Below, piece by piece: positions 9,465 through 17,610 of a DNA stretch of 64,000 nucleotides. The stretch is from assembly GCF_001314325.1 (NCBI RefSeq), contig NZ_CP009429.1, positions 4,278,501 to 4,342,500 on the forward strand, in the 5' to 3' direction. Within the stretch, counting starts at the first letter, position 1. Each line of letters begins with the position of its first letter. Below the pieces are notes generated by a model that was not told the origin of the DNA, ran no database searches, and saw only the letters and a list, made by a program, of their open reading frames with translations. The position numbers and the translations under genes are program-made. The DNA is from Sphingopyxis macrogoltabida (lineage in GTDB: Bacteria; Pseudomonadota; Alphaproteobacteria; Sphingomonadales; Sphingomonadaceae).

Positions 9465-10691
9465 TCAGCGCCGGTTCGCGGCGACATATTCGGCGATCTT
9501 CTGCTTGCCGAGCTGCGACATATGCACTTCCTCGGGCCCGTCGGTAATGCGGACATAGCGGTTGAGCGTGAAGAAATAGGCGATCGGCGTGTCCTCGCTG
9601 ACCCCCATGCCGCCATGCGCCTGAATTGCGCGGTCGGAGACCGTCTGCGCCATCGTCGGCGCGACGACCTTGATCGCCGCGATCAGATCCTTCGCCTGCT
9701 TGTTGCCGTAGCGGTCCATCGCATCGGCCGCCTTCAGCGTCAGCAGCCGCGCCATTTCGACCTCGCAAAAGCTTTTCGCGACGTCCTGCCGGATGCTGCT
9801 CTGGTCGGCGAGCTTCTTGCCGAAGGCGACGCGGCTGTCGACGCGGCGCGCCATATGTTCGAGCGCGCGCTGCGCCTGCCCGATCGAGCGCATGCAGTGA
9901 TGGATACGCCCCGGCCCGAGGCGCCCCTGCGCGATCTCGAACCCGCGCCCTTCGCCGAGGATCAGATTTTCCTTCGGCACGCGAACATTGTCGAACCGCA
10001 GTTCGGACTCGCCGCCCGGCGAGTTGTACGATCCGAAGACGGTCTGGTGGCGCACCACCGTCACCCCCGGCGTGTCGCGCGGCACGAGGATCTGCGAATG
10101 CTGCGCATGGCGCGGTGCGTCGAAATCACTCTTGCCCATCACGATGAAGATGTCGCAGCGCGGGTGCATCGCGTTCGAGATCCACCATTTGCGACCGTTG
10201 ATGACATAATCATCGCCATCGGGGATGATCGACAGTTCGAGGTTGGTCGCGTCGGACGAGGCGACCTGCGGCTCGGTCATCACATAGGCCGAGCGGATTT
10301 CGCCCGCGAGGAGCGGCTTCAGCCATTTTTCCTGCTGTTCGGGCGATCCGAATTTCGCCAGCACCTCCATATTGCCGGTGTCGGGCGCCGAGCAGTTGAA
10401 GACCTGGCTCGACCAGGGCACGCGGCCGAAGAGTTCGGCGAGCGGCGCATATTCGAGGTTGGTGAGACCCGGCGAGAATTCGCCATATTCGTGCGGCAGG
10501 AACAGGTTCCACAGCCCCTGTTTGCGCGCCTTTTCCTTCAGCGCCTCCATCCCCGGCCATTCCTGCCAGCGGTTGTTCTGGTCGTGGACGAAGTCGTAAT
10601 AGGCCTGCTCGTTCGGATAGATATGCTCGTCCATGAAGGCTTCGATCCGGGCGAGGAGCGCGGCGACCTTGTCGCTATATTCGAAATTCAT
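9465..10691 (-). CDS. Acyl-CoA dehydrogenase family protein
   Basis: The 408-residue flavoenzyme shows the ACAD pattern. The segment [18 protein letters not shown] is the first family signature, [16 protein letters not shown] follows, and the C-terminal helix has [18 protein letters not shown]. It catalyses alpha-beta desaturation of an acyl-CoA, passing electrons to ETF. The acid VGREP/YMTEP-type loop is present. It lies 14 nt downstream of the SDR gene and 21 nt upstream of the alcohol dehydrogenase, so the four genes are one transcription unit. Long ACADs of this group often pair with an ACAD10/11-like phosphotransferase, which is exactly the first gene here. Confidence 0.92.
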   Translation of the reverse strand: MNFEYSDKVAALLARIEAFMDEHIYPNEQAYYDFVHDQNNRWQEWPGMEALKEKARKQGLWNLFLPHEYGEFSPGLTNLEYAPLAELFGRVPWSSQVFNCSAPDTGNMEVLAKFGSPEQQEKWLKPLLAGEIRSAYVMTEPQVASSDATNLELSIIPDGDDYVINGRKWWISNAMHPRCDIFIVMGKSDFDAPRHAQHSQILVPRDTPGVTVVRHQTVFGSYNSPGGESELRFDNVRVPKENLILGEGRGFEIAQGRLGPGRIHHCMRSIGQAQRALEHMARRVDSRVAFGKKLADQSSIRQDVAKSFCEVEMARLLTLKAADAMDRYGNKQAKDLIAAIKVVAPTMAQTVSDRAIQAHGGMGVSEDTPIAYFFTLNRYVRITDGPEEVHMSQLGKQKIAEYVAANRR

Positions 10692-10705
10692 CTGTCAGCC
10701 TTTCG

Positions 10706-11443
10706 TTAGAGGGAGAGCCCGCCATCGACGATGAGCGTGTGGCCGGTGACATAGGAAGCGAGCGGCGAGGCGAGGAAGATCGCGCCGCCGGCCATGTCGC
10801 CGGGCGTGCCCATCCGTCGCTGCGGGATGTGGGCGAGCGTGCCTTGCAATCGCTCGGGGTTCTGGGTGGTGACCTTGGTCAGCTTGGTATCGACGAGGCC
10901 GGGGGCGAGCCCGTTGACGCGGATGCCGTCGGCGGCGAATGCCTGCCCCAGCGTCTTGGTCAGGCTGATCGCGCCCGCCTTCGACGCGGCATAGGCGGGG
11001 TTGCCGATATTCGCCTTCAGCCCCGAGATCGAGCTGACGATGACGATCGAGCCGCCTGCATCGGAGAGCTGCGCGCGGAACTTGCGCGATATGTGCATCA
11101 GGCTGTCGAGATTGACCGCCATCACGCGGTCCCACCCCGCGCGCTCGAACTCGCCGCGGCGATAGACGACGGTGCCCTGACAGAGGATCAGGACGTCGAG
11201 CCCGTCGAAGGGCAGCGGCGCCGCCTCGATCGCGTCGGGATCGCCGGCATCGACGCAGCTGTAGCCGAGCCCGCTCAGGTCCGATCCGTCGGCCGGGTCG
11301 TAATCGGCCGCCGCCGCACGCGTACCCCAGACATGCACGTCGGCGCCGCGCTCGCGAAAGCCGTGTGCAACACCGTTGCCGATGCCGCTCGATCCGCCGA
11401 CGACCAGCACCCGCCGGCCCGTGAAATCGGTATCGTCCTTCAT
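10706..11443 (-). CDS. SDR family NAD(P)-dependent oxidoreductase
   Basis: The 245-residue classical short-chain dehydrogenase has the cofactor loop VGGSSGIGNG (a TGxxxGxG variant), the catalytic serine region VIVSSISG and the Y-x-x-x-K pair in YAASKAG. Its C-terminus DGGLSL is typical. The reading frame continues far upstream without a stop, but the ATG at 11443 has the expected N-terminus (MKDDTDFTGRRVLVVGG). It likely performs a 3-hydroxyacyl-type or alcohol oxidation in the same pathway as the acyl-CoA dehydrogenase. It follows the phosphotransferase by ten bases. Confidence 0.92.
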   Translation of the reverse strand: MKDDTDFTGRRVLVVGGSSGIGNGVAHGFRERGADVHVWGTRAAAADYDPADGSDLSGLGYSCVDAGDPDAIEAAPLPFDGLDVLILCQGTVVYRRGEFERAGWDRVMAVNLDSLMHISRKFRAQLSDAGGSIVIVSSISGLKANIGNPAYAASKAGAISLTKTLGQAFAADGIRVNGLAPGLVDTKLTKVTTQNPERLQGTLAHIPQRRMGTPGDMAGGAIFLASPLASYVTGHTLIVDGGLSL

Positions 11444-11453
11444 ATCATTTCCT

Positions 11454-12482
11454 TCAATTGATGCGGCGGAGCGCGCGGTCGAACAGGTCGAGCGTATGGG
11501 CGTGGAGGCGGTCGCCGGTTTCCTTCGCCGCCTTGCCGGCACAGGCGCGGGCATGCGTACCCTCGAGGATGATGCCGAGCTTGTAGCAGGCGAGCACGAC
11601 ATACCAGTCGAGCGCCGCGAGATCGCGGCCGCTGACCGCGGCATAGTGCTGGGCGAGCTCGTCGGGAGCGGCGAACCCCTCCCACGGCGTGATCGCAACG
11701 TCGGTAGCGCGCGGGGCGTCGCCCTCAGGCCAGGTCGCGAGGAGCCAGCCGAGGTCGAGCAGCGGATCGCCGATCGTGCTGAGTTCCCAGTCGACCACCG
11801 CAGCAAGATCGCCGCTGGCGGGGCGCACCATGACATTGGCGAGATGGAAATCGCCGTGAATGATGCCGGGGTGGAAATCCGCCGGACGATGCGCGTCGAG
11901 CCAGTCCGCGACGCGCTCGACCCCGGGGATCGCTTCAGGGCCCGGCCATTCGGCGAAATCGGCATAGCTCGCGAGCTGCGCCTTCCACCGCCCGACCTGC
12001 CGCTCGAGATAATTGTCGGGCTTGCCGAAGCCGTCGAGCCCGACCGCGCGATAATCGAGCCCGCCGAGCGCCGCGATCGCCTCGACCATCGACAGGCCGA
12101 TGCGATGACGGACGCCCGCGTCACCGGCGTGGAGAGCGGGCAGGCCCTGTGTCGGGTTGAAACCCTCGACGGGCTCCATCAGGTAGAAGGCGACGCCCAG
12201 CACATCTTCTTCGGAACAGGCTGCGACGAGCCGCGGATGCGGGACCGCCGTGCCGTCGAGCGCGGCGAGCACGCGTGCCTCGCGCCGCATCGTATCGTTC
12301 GAATTGGCGCGTGGTACCGGCGGCGGGCGGCGGAGCACATAGGCCGCCTCGCCGCGGCGAAAGCGCATCAGGATATTCTGGGTGCCGCCCGACAACAGGC
12401 GTGCGTCGGCAATCGGCCCGAAGCCGACGCCCTGCCCGTCCATCCAGCGCTGGAGCGCCGGGAGATCGACTCCCTCCATCAT
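11454..12482 (-). CDS. Phosphotransferase family protein (APH fold, ACAD10/11-like)
   Basis: The 342-residue protein has the aminoglycoside-phosphotransferase kinase fold. The catalytic loop is HGDFHLANVMV (residues ~190-200 of the chosen form) and the metal-binding segment is VDWELSTIGDPLLDLGWLL. Members beside acyl-CoA dehydrogenases resemble the ACAD10/11 kinase domain, which phosphorylates 4-hydroxyacyl-CoAs, so that role is plausible here. An in-frame ATG at 12503 exists, but it lies inside a perfect operator-like inverted repeat and has no ribosome site. The ATG at 12482 has AAGGGA six bases upstream and was chosen. Confidence 0.88.
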   Translation of the reverse strand: MMEGVDLPALQRWMDGQGVGFGPIADARLLSGGTQNILMRFRRGEAAYVLRRPPPVPRANSNDTMRREARVLAALDGTAVPHPRLVAACSEEDVLGVAFYLMEPVEGFNPTQGLPALHAGDAGVRHRIGLSMVEAIAALGGLDYRAVGLDGFGKPDNYLERQVGRWKAQLASYADFAEWPGPEAIPGVERVADWLDAHRPADFHPGIIHGDFHLANVMVRPASGDLAAVVDWELSTIGDPLLDLGWLLATWPEGDAPRATDVAITPWEGFAAPDELAQHYAAVSGRDLAALDWYVVLACYKLGIILEGTHARACAGKAAKETGDRLHAHTLDLFDRALRRIN

Positions 12483-12494
12483 CCTCTTCCCTTG

Positions 12495-12512
12495 TTTATC
12501 CATTTGGATAAA
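12495..12512. promoter_or_regulatory. Candidate TetR operator (7-4-7 inverted repeat)
   Basis: TTTATCC at 12495-12501 and GGATAAA at 12506-12512 form a perfect inverted repeat with a 4-nt centre. It lies between the divergent phosphotransferase operon and the TetR gene at 12544, in the right place to control both. It also argues that translation of the phosphotransferase starts downstream, at 12482. Confidence 0.55.
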
Positions 12513-12543
12513 TGCATTTGACGCGTGCCGCTGTCAATGGCAA

Positions 12544-13188
12544 ATGCGGCGCATGCCCCGTGCCCCCTCGACCGCGCATTCCGAAGCGCCCGGCCATATC
12601 AAGGCGGTGGCGCTGAAGCTCTTCGCCGAACGCGGCATCGACGGGGTGACGGTGCGCCAGATCGCCGAGGCGGCGGGGCAGAAGAATCACGCCGCACTCA
12701 CCTATTATTTCGGGTCGAAAGAGGCGCTGATCCGCGAGCTGATCGTCGACGGCGCACGGGCGATCGACGAACGGCGCAACGCCGCGCTCGATCGCAGCGT
12801 CGCGGCCGGCGGGCCGCGCAGCGTCGTCGAGGTGATGGAGATATTGGTCGAAACCTCGGTCGATCCGGACCCGCCGCCATGGGGCGAATGCTACAACCGC
12901 TTCATCGTCGGCCTGCAACTGTCGAACCGGGCGCTGTTCATGGACGCGCTCGCGGGGCGCTGGAACTCCGGCTATCAGCGCTGCCTCGACGAGGTCCGGC
13001 GGCTGATGCCGCAGGCCCCGTCCGACCTGCTCAACCAGCGGCTCGTCTTCATGGGCGGCGCGATCAACGGCATATTGGCGGGCCGCGAAACCGAACTGGC
13101 CGACCGGTCGCGCCAGCACCCGATGTGGTCGCATGCGGAAACGCTGGGCCGCGTCGCCCGCGCGCTGGCATCGATCATCGAGGGCTGA
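12544..13188 (+). CDS. TetR/AcrR family transcriptional regulator
   Basis: The 214-residue regulator has the HTH segment ALKLFAERGIDGVTVRQIAE then AAGQKNHAALTYYFGSKEAL near residues 20-60. This type, with NHAALTYYFG and a C-terminal region rich in tryptophan and arginine, is common beside acyl-CoA metabolism genes in sphingomonads. The start is the ATG at 12544, with another ATG three codons later. It is divergent from the phosphotransferase-ACAD operon and ends 2 nt before the stop of the convergent ligase gene. Control of one or both operons is inferred. Confidence 0.9.
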   Translation: MRRMPRAPSTAHSEAPGHIKAVALKLFAERGIDGVTVRQIAEAAGQKNHAALTYYFGSKEALIRELIVDGARAIDERRNAALDRSVAAGGPRSVVEVMEILVETSVDPDPPPWGECYNRFIVGLQLSNRALFMDALAGRWNSGYQRCLDEVRRLMPQAPSDLLNQRLVFMGGAINGILAGRETELADRSRQHPMWSHAETLGRVARALASIIEG

Positions 13189-13190
13189 CC

Positions 13191-14687
13191 TCAGCCGCGC
13201 AGCTCGGCCTTCAGTATCTTGCCCGCCGCCGAGAGCGGCATTTCGCTGCGGAACTCGACCGAGCGCGGGCATTTATAGGCGGCGAGCTTTGTACGCATAT
13301 GCGCGATGATGTCGTCAGCATCGGGCACTGTGTCGGGCTTCGCGACGATCACCGCATGGACGCGTTCGCCCCAGCGCGCATCGGGAAGCCCGACGACGGC
13401 ACATTGCGACACCGCCGGATGGCCCGCCAGCACGGCTTCGACCTCGACCGAATAGACATTCTCGCCGCCGGTAATGATCATATCCTTCAGCCGGTCGACG
13501 ATATGGATATAGCCGTCGGCGTCCATCCGCCCGACGTCGCCGGTATGCATCCAGCCGCCGCGCAGCGCCTCCGCCGTTTCTTCCGGGCGGTTCCAGTATC
13601 CCGTCATCACCGCCTCGCCGCGCGCGACGATCTCGCCGATCTCGCCGGCCGGCACCTCGACATCGTCGGCGTCGACGATGCGCGCCTCGATCGCCATCAC
13701 CGCGCGCCCCGCCGAGCGCCGCCGCACCGGGTCGCGGTGGTCGGCGGGCTTCAGCAGCGAGATCGAGCCCGAAGTCTCGGTCATGCCATAACCCTGCACG
13801 AAACCGACGCGCGGCATCGCGGCGATCGCACGGTCCATCAACGCGGGCGGCATCGGCGCCGCGCCATAATAGATACGCTCGACGCTGGTGAGATCATGCT
13901 CGCCGAAGCGCGGATGGTCGAGCACCGCCAGCAACATTGTCGGGACGAGGAACAGGTCGGTGACATGCTGGGCCGTGATCGCCGCCATCACCGCCTCGGC
14001 ATCGAAGGCGGGCAGGAAAACATGCCGCCCGCCGCCGAGCAGACAGGCGAGGAAGCCCGAGATCGCACCGACATGGAACAAGGGCGCAGTGTGGAGCATG
14101 CATTCGCCCGGCGCCGCATCGCCCGCGCCCGCGAGGCACAGCGCATAGGTCATCAGCGCGCGGTGCGAAAGCATGACGCCCTTCGATCGCCCGGTCGTGC
14201 CGCCGGTGTAGAGGATCATCGCCAGATCGTCGCCGTGGCGCAGATGCTCTTCGGGTTCGGCGGCCGCGGCGATCAGCTGCTCGAATACCGGTCCGGCCAT
14301 CACGACCTCGCGCAGCGCCGGGGCCGCCCGGCGGATGTCCCGCAGCATGGCCCGGAAATCCGGATCGACGATCAACACCTCGGCGCCGCAATCGGCGAGC
14401 GCATAGGCAATCTCGTCGGCGGTCCAGCGCGTGTTGATCGGACAAGCGACCGCGCCGGCCCACAGGCTGCCGAACAGGAAATCGACGAACAATTCGCCAT
14501 TGGGCGCAAGCAGCGCGATGCGATCGCCCGGCGCGACGCCAAAGCTTTGCAAGACCGCCGCAATACGGCGCGTTCGCGAGGCGACCTCACGCCAGCTCTG
14601 CTGTCGCCCCCCGTCGACGGTCGCGACACGATCCGGCATTTCGCGCGCGGCGCGGTGCAGCGGATGGGTGATCGCAAGCCCGGTCAT
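13191..14687 (-). CDS. AMP-dependent acyl-CoA synthetase/ligase
   Basis: The 498-residue ANL-superfamily enzyme has the phosphate loop YTGGTTGRSKGV, the GYGMTETSG adenylation motif, the hinge RLKDMIITGGENVYS and the C-terminal catalytic lysine in SAAGKILKAELRG. It activates a carboxylic acid to its acyl-CoA via an acyl-AMP. Length is normal for medium- or aromatic-acid ligases. The start at 14687 shares an ATGA overlap with the membrane protein upstream. It is the last gene of the TonB-receptor operon, so it probably activates the imported substrate after oxidation to the acid. Confidence 0.92.
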   Translation of the reverse strand: MTGLAITHPLHRAAREMPDRVATVDGGRQQSWREVASRTRRIAAVLQSFGVAPGDRIALLAPNGELFVDFLFGSLWAGAVACPINTRWTADEIAYALADCGAEVLIVDPDFRAMLRDIRRAAPALREVVMAGPVFEQLIAAAAEPEEHLRHGDDLAMILYTGGTTGRSKGVMLSHRALMTYALCLAGAGDAAPGECMLHTAPLFHVGAISGFLACLLGGGRHVFLPAFDAEAVMAAITAQHVTDLFLVPTMLLAVLDHPRFGEHDLTSVERIYYGAAPMPPALMDRAIAAMPRVGFVQGYGMTETSGSISLLKPADHRDPVRRRSAGRAVMAIEARIVDADDVEVPAGEIGEIVARGEAVMTGYWNRPEETAEALRGGWMHTGDVGRMDADGYIHIVDRLKDMIITGGENVYSVEVEAVLAGHPAVSQCAVVGLPDARWGERVHAVIVAKPDTVPDADDIIAHMRTKLAAYKCPRSVEFRSEMPLSAAGKILKAELRG

Positions 14688-15190
14688 GCTGCCGCCGCCA
14701 CGCGCCGCGCCACGATTGCGCGTCCGGCCGCAACGATGCCGCCGAAGTAGAGCGTGGCGAGGGCGATCGCGGCCATGACATGGCCAAAGCTTTCGCCCGC
14801 CTGCAGCAAAGGCGCCGCCATCACGGTCAGATAGAGCATATAGGGCCTGTTGATCAGCAACGGCAGCCAGCCGCGAAGCTGACAATAGATCGCGGCGACG
14901 ATCAGGCCGAGCACCGGCGCCACACCGGCCAGCCCGCTATGGACCGCGCCATATTGCAGCAGCCACGCCGTCGCGGTGCCGCCGCACGCGCCGACGAGCA
15001 ACGGTGCGAGCGCCTTGCCCTCGACCATATCGACGTTGCCCCAATACCAGAGCAGCAGGAAGCCGGCGTAGAGCGGCGTCAGCCCGAACAGCAAGCCGAG
15101 CGCGATGAAGCCGGCGATCAGCAGCACGACACCGCCGGTGACGGCCGCCGCCATGCCGCCGGCCATCGCCGGGGCCGCTTCGTCGCTCAT
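14684..15190 (-). CDS. Polytopic membrane protein of unknown function
   Basis: The 168-residue protein is almost entirely hydrophobic, with about five membrane helices (for example VVLLIAGFIALGLLFGL and VLGLIVAAIYCQL). No transporter signature is recognised. An in-frame TTG at 15196 exists, but the ATG at 15190 overlaps the stop of the upstream dehydrogenase as ATGA and is preferred. Its place inside a catabolic operon suggests a role in uptake or membrane handling of the substrate, but this is only context. Confidence 0.75.
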   Translation of the reverse strand: MSDEAAPAMAGGMAAAVTGGVVLLIAGFIALGLLFGLTPLYAGFLLLWYWGNVDMVEGKALAPLLVGACGGTATAWLLQYGAVHSGLAGVAPVLGLIVAAIYCQLRGWLPLLINRPYMLYLTVMAAPLLQAGESFGHVMAAIALATLYFGGIVAAGRAIVARRVAAAA

Positions 15191-16278
15191 CGCCAAGGCT
15201 CCACGACGATCTTCACCTGATCGCCCGGCGCGGCGAGCCGTTCGAACGCCGTCGGCGCCTCGCCAAGCGCAACCCGGTCGGTCAGGAAGGCCGTCCCGTC
15301 GATCGCGCCTTCGCCCAAGGCATGCAGCGTCTCGGCGAATTCATCCGGCGAATAGGCCCAGACGAAGCTGAAGCGCATCTGCTTGTTGATGCCGAGCACG
15401 GGGAGGATGCGGTCGTCCTCCATGCACGCGCCGACCACGACGATATGCGCGAGCGGCGGCGCCTGTTCGAGCAGGTTCTGGAGCATGCCGGGCACGCCGA
15501 CGCATTCGAAGACGATCGCATCGCGTATCGAGCGGCCCGACAACTGCGCCATGCCGAAGGTGGCGAGCGTCGCGGGGACGTCGAGCGCCTCCCATTGATC
15601 GTGCGGCGAGGTCGCTGCGGGATCGACGACGATGTCGGCGCCCAGCTTCTCGGCGCGCGCCCGCCGCGCCGGGGAGAAATCTGCGGCGATGATCGGACCG
15701 ATGCCGCGGCGCTTCAGCGCGACGATCACCGCGAGCCCGATCGGCCCGCAACCGATCACCATCGCGACGCTGCCCGGCCCCGGATTGGCGACCGCGACGG
15801 CATGGGTGCCCACCGAGAGCGGCTCTGTCAGCGCCGCGATCTCGGACGGAAGACCGTTCGGCACCGGCAGCAGCAACGCCTCGGTGAGCACCACCCGCTC
15901 GGCGAGCGCGCCGCGGTAGCGGGTCGAAAAGCCGATCAGTTCGGCACCGAGCGGGCCGAAGGCGAAGGGCGTCGAGACCACACGCGTCCCCGCCGCGAAG
16001 CGCTTTTCGGTGCCCGGCCCATGGTCGAGGATCTCCGCGCAGAACTCATGCCCCAGCACCAGATCCTGCGCCGGATCGATCGTGTCGGGCGCGCCGCAGC
16101 GGCGGCCGATTTCGACGCCATGTTCCAGATGATGGACGGCGTGCAGGTCCGATCCGCAGATCCCGCAGGCGAGGGTTTTCGCGACGACCTGCCCCGCCTC
16201 CGGCACCACGTCGGGAACGTCGGTGACGGTCAGCGCAGCGCCGCGGCGCACCGCGGCGCGCATCGTGGCACCGCTCAT
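15187..16278 (-). CDS. MDR-family zinc-binding dehydrogenase
   Basis: The 363-residue protein has the catalytic zinc motif CGICGSDLH and a GHEF segment, then the Rossmann loop VIGCGPIGLAVIVALK. The four-cysteine structural-zinc lobe is missing. In its place the chain reads STPFAFGPLGAELIGFSTRY, so only one zinc is expected per subunit. It should be an NAD(P)-dependent alcohol dehydrogenase or reductase. Start (16278) and stop both lie in ATGA overlaps with the cupin and membrane-protein genes, a tightly coupled arrangement. Confidence 0.88.
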   Translation of the reverse strand: MSGATMRAAVRRGAALTVTDVPDVVPEAGQVVAKTLACGICGSDLHAVHHLEHGVEIGRRCGAPDTIDPAQDLVLGHEFCAEILDHGPGTEKRFAAGTRVVSTPFAFGPLGAELIGFSTRYRGALAERVVLTEALLLPVPNGLPSEIAALTEPLSVGTHAVAVANPGPGSVAMVIGCGPIGLAVIVALKRRGIGPIIAADFSPARRARAEKLGADIVVDPAATSPHDQWEALDVPATLATFGMAQLSGRSIRDAIVFECVGVPGMLQNLLEQAPPLAHIVVVGACMEDDRILPVLGINKQMRFSFVWAYSPDEFAETLHALGEGAIDGTAFLTDRVALGEAPTAFERLAAPGDQVKIVVEPWR

Positions 16279-16793
16279 TTGCTGCCTGCGAGTTCGGTCG
16301 GCTTGCGCTGGCCGGCCCAGCCCGGCTTTTCCTTGCGCAACCCGTCGACGATCTTGTCCCAAAAAGCGGTGGTATTACCCTTGAAACGGATGTCGAACGC
16401 ATCGGCGGTGCGGAATTCGAGCACCTCGACGCCCTCGGGCCCGGGCTTGTAGGTATAGGGGACGTCGGTACCGACATAGAAGCCGTCGCCGGGGCCGAGT
16501 TCCTCGGTGCCGAGCTTCAGCGAACCCGCGATGATATAATAGAGGCAATCGGCATTGTGGCTGTGCAGCGGCAGCGGGAAGCCGCTCTTGAACCACGCAT
16601 AGGTCAGGCTCATCCCCGGCATCGAGAAGAGCAGCTTCACCTCATTGCCGTCGTCGGCGCCCTCGGCGGTGGCGCGCACGATGCCATCCTCGATCACCGG
16701 GGTGATGCCCGAATATTCCATGCACGACGTCTCGCTGTACGGCGGTGCGTCGGCGGCGCGATAGACTTCGAAGCTCGGTTTTTTGGCAGTCAT
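16275..16793 (-). CDS. Cupin-domain protein
   Basis: The 172-residue protein contains the cupin metal motif 1, PLPLHSHNADCLYYIIAGSL (residues ~73-92), and motif 2, GPGDGFYVGTDVPYTY. The two histidines and the acidic positions suggest a bound metal. Such single-domain cupins may be enzymes (dioxygenase, isomerase) or small-molecule sensors, and I cannot tell which. The gene lies 12 nt downstream of the SDR gene and overlaps the dehydrogenase, so it belongs to the same operon. Confidence 0.85.
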   Translation of the reverse strand: MTAKKPSFEVYRAADAPPYSETSCMEYSGITPVIEDGIVRATAEGADDGNEVKLLFSMPGMSLTYAWFKSGFPLPLHSHNADCLYYIIAGSLKLGTEELGPGDGFYVGTDVPYTYKPGPEGVEVLEFRTADAFDIRFKGNTTAFWDKIVDGLRKEKPGWAGQRKPTELAGSK

Positions 16794-16805
16794 CCTCTTA
16801 TCCTT

Positions 16806-17597
16806 TCACGCTGTGCCCGCGGCGCCCAGCACGTCGCGGAGGTCGGGCTGGCCCGTATGCGCGGTCAGCCCGCCGTCGACCGGAACGGTCGCGCCGGTCA
16901 TGCCGCTGGCATCGTCCGACGCGAGGAACAGCGCGACGGCGGCGATCTCCTCGGGACGTGCGAAGCGACCTGCCGGAACGATCCGCTCCCATTCGGCACG
17001 CAGCCCCTCGATCTCGTCGACGCCGCTGGTGAGAAGCGGCGTATCGACGGGCCCCGGACAGATCGAGTTGGCGCGGATATTGTCGCGCGCGTGGTCGATC
17101 GCGAGGCAGCGGGTGTAGTTGATCACCCCCGCCTTCGCGGCATTATAGGCGGTGAAACCATAGTCAGCGGCCATGCCCGAGGCCGATGCGGTGTTGACGA
17201 TGGCTCCACCGCCGCGCGCTTTCAAATGGGGGATGACGGCGCGGCAGGCATAGAAGACGGCGTCGAGATTGACCGCGATGCAGCGCCGCCATTGCTCGAT
17301 ATCCATATCCGGGGTCAGGCCGAAATTGCCGATCCCCGCATTGTTGAAGAGGATATCGATCCCGCCGAAGCGGCGGGCCGTCTTGTCGGCGAGCGGCGCG
17401 AAGGCTTCGGCGTCGGCGACATCGACGAGTTCGTAAGCCACCCGCTCACCCAGTTCGGCGGCCAAGGCCGCGGCGCGCTCGACATCGAGTTCGGCAATCA
17501 TCACCGACCCGCCCTCGGCGACGAAGCGGCGCACGAACGCCGCTCCGATGCCCGAAGCGCCGCCGGTGACGATTGCGGTCTTGCCTGCAAAACGCAT
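16806..17597 (-). CDS. SDR family NAD(P)-dependent oxidoreductase
   Basis: The 263-residue classical SDR has VTGGASGIGAAF at the N-terminus, the NNAG motif in LFNNAGIGNFG, serine motif NTASASG, YNAAKAG as the catalytic Y-x-x-x-K, and the CPGPVDTPLL segment. The acidic residue after strand 2 (IAELDVE) points to NAD rather than NADP. The start at 17597 (MRFAGKTAIVTGG) fits the family. It is the first enzyme gene after the TonB receptor, separated by 13 nt, and probably oxidises the imported alcohol substrate. Confidence 0.92.
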   Translation of the reverse strand: MRFAGKTAIVTGGASGIGAAFVRRFVAEGGSVMIAELDVERAAALAAELGERVAYELVDVADAEAFAPLADKTARRFGGIDILFNNAGIGNFGLTPDMDIEQWRRCIAVNLDAVFYACRAVIPHLKARGGGAIVNTASASGMAADYGFTAYNAAKAGVINYTRCLAIDHARDNIRANSICPGPVDTPLLTSGVDEIEGLRAEWERIVPAGRFARPEEIAAVALFLASDDASGMTGATVPVDGGLTAHTGQPDLRDVLGAAGTA

Positions 17598-17610
17598 GGC
17601 TTCAGCTCCC

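Noticed and set aside
12525..14750. 741-codon open frame on the plus strand across the TetR and ligase genes
   Set aside because: It runs across two well-supported genes in other frames and gives a low-complexity Arg/Ala/His-rich product.
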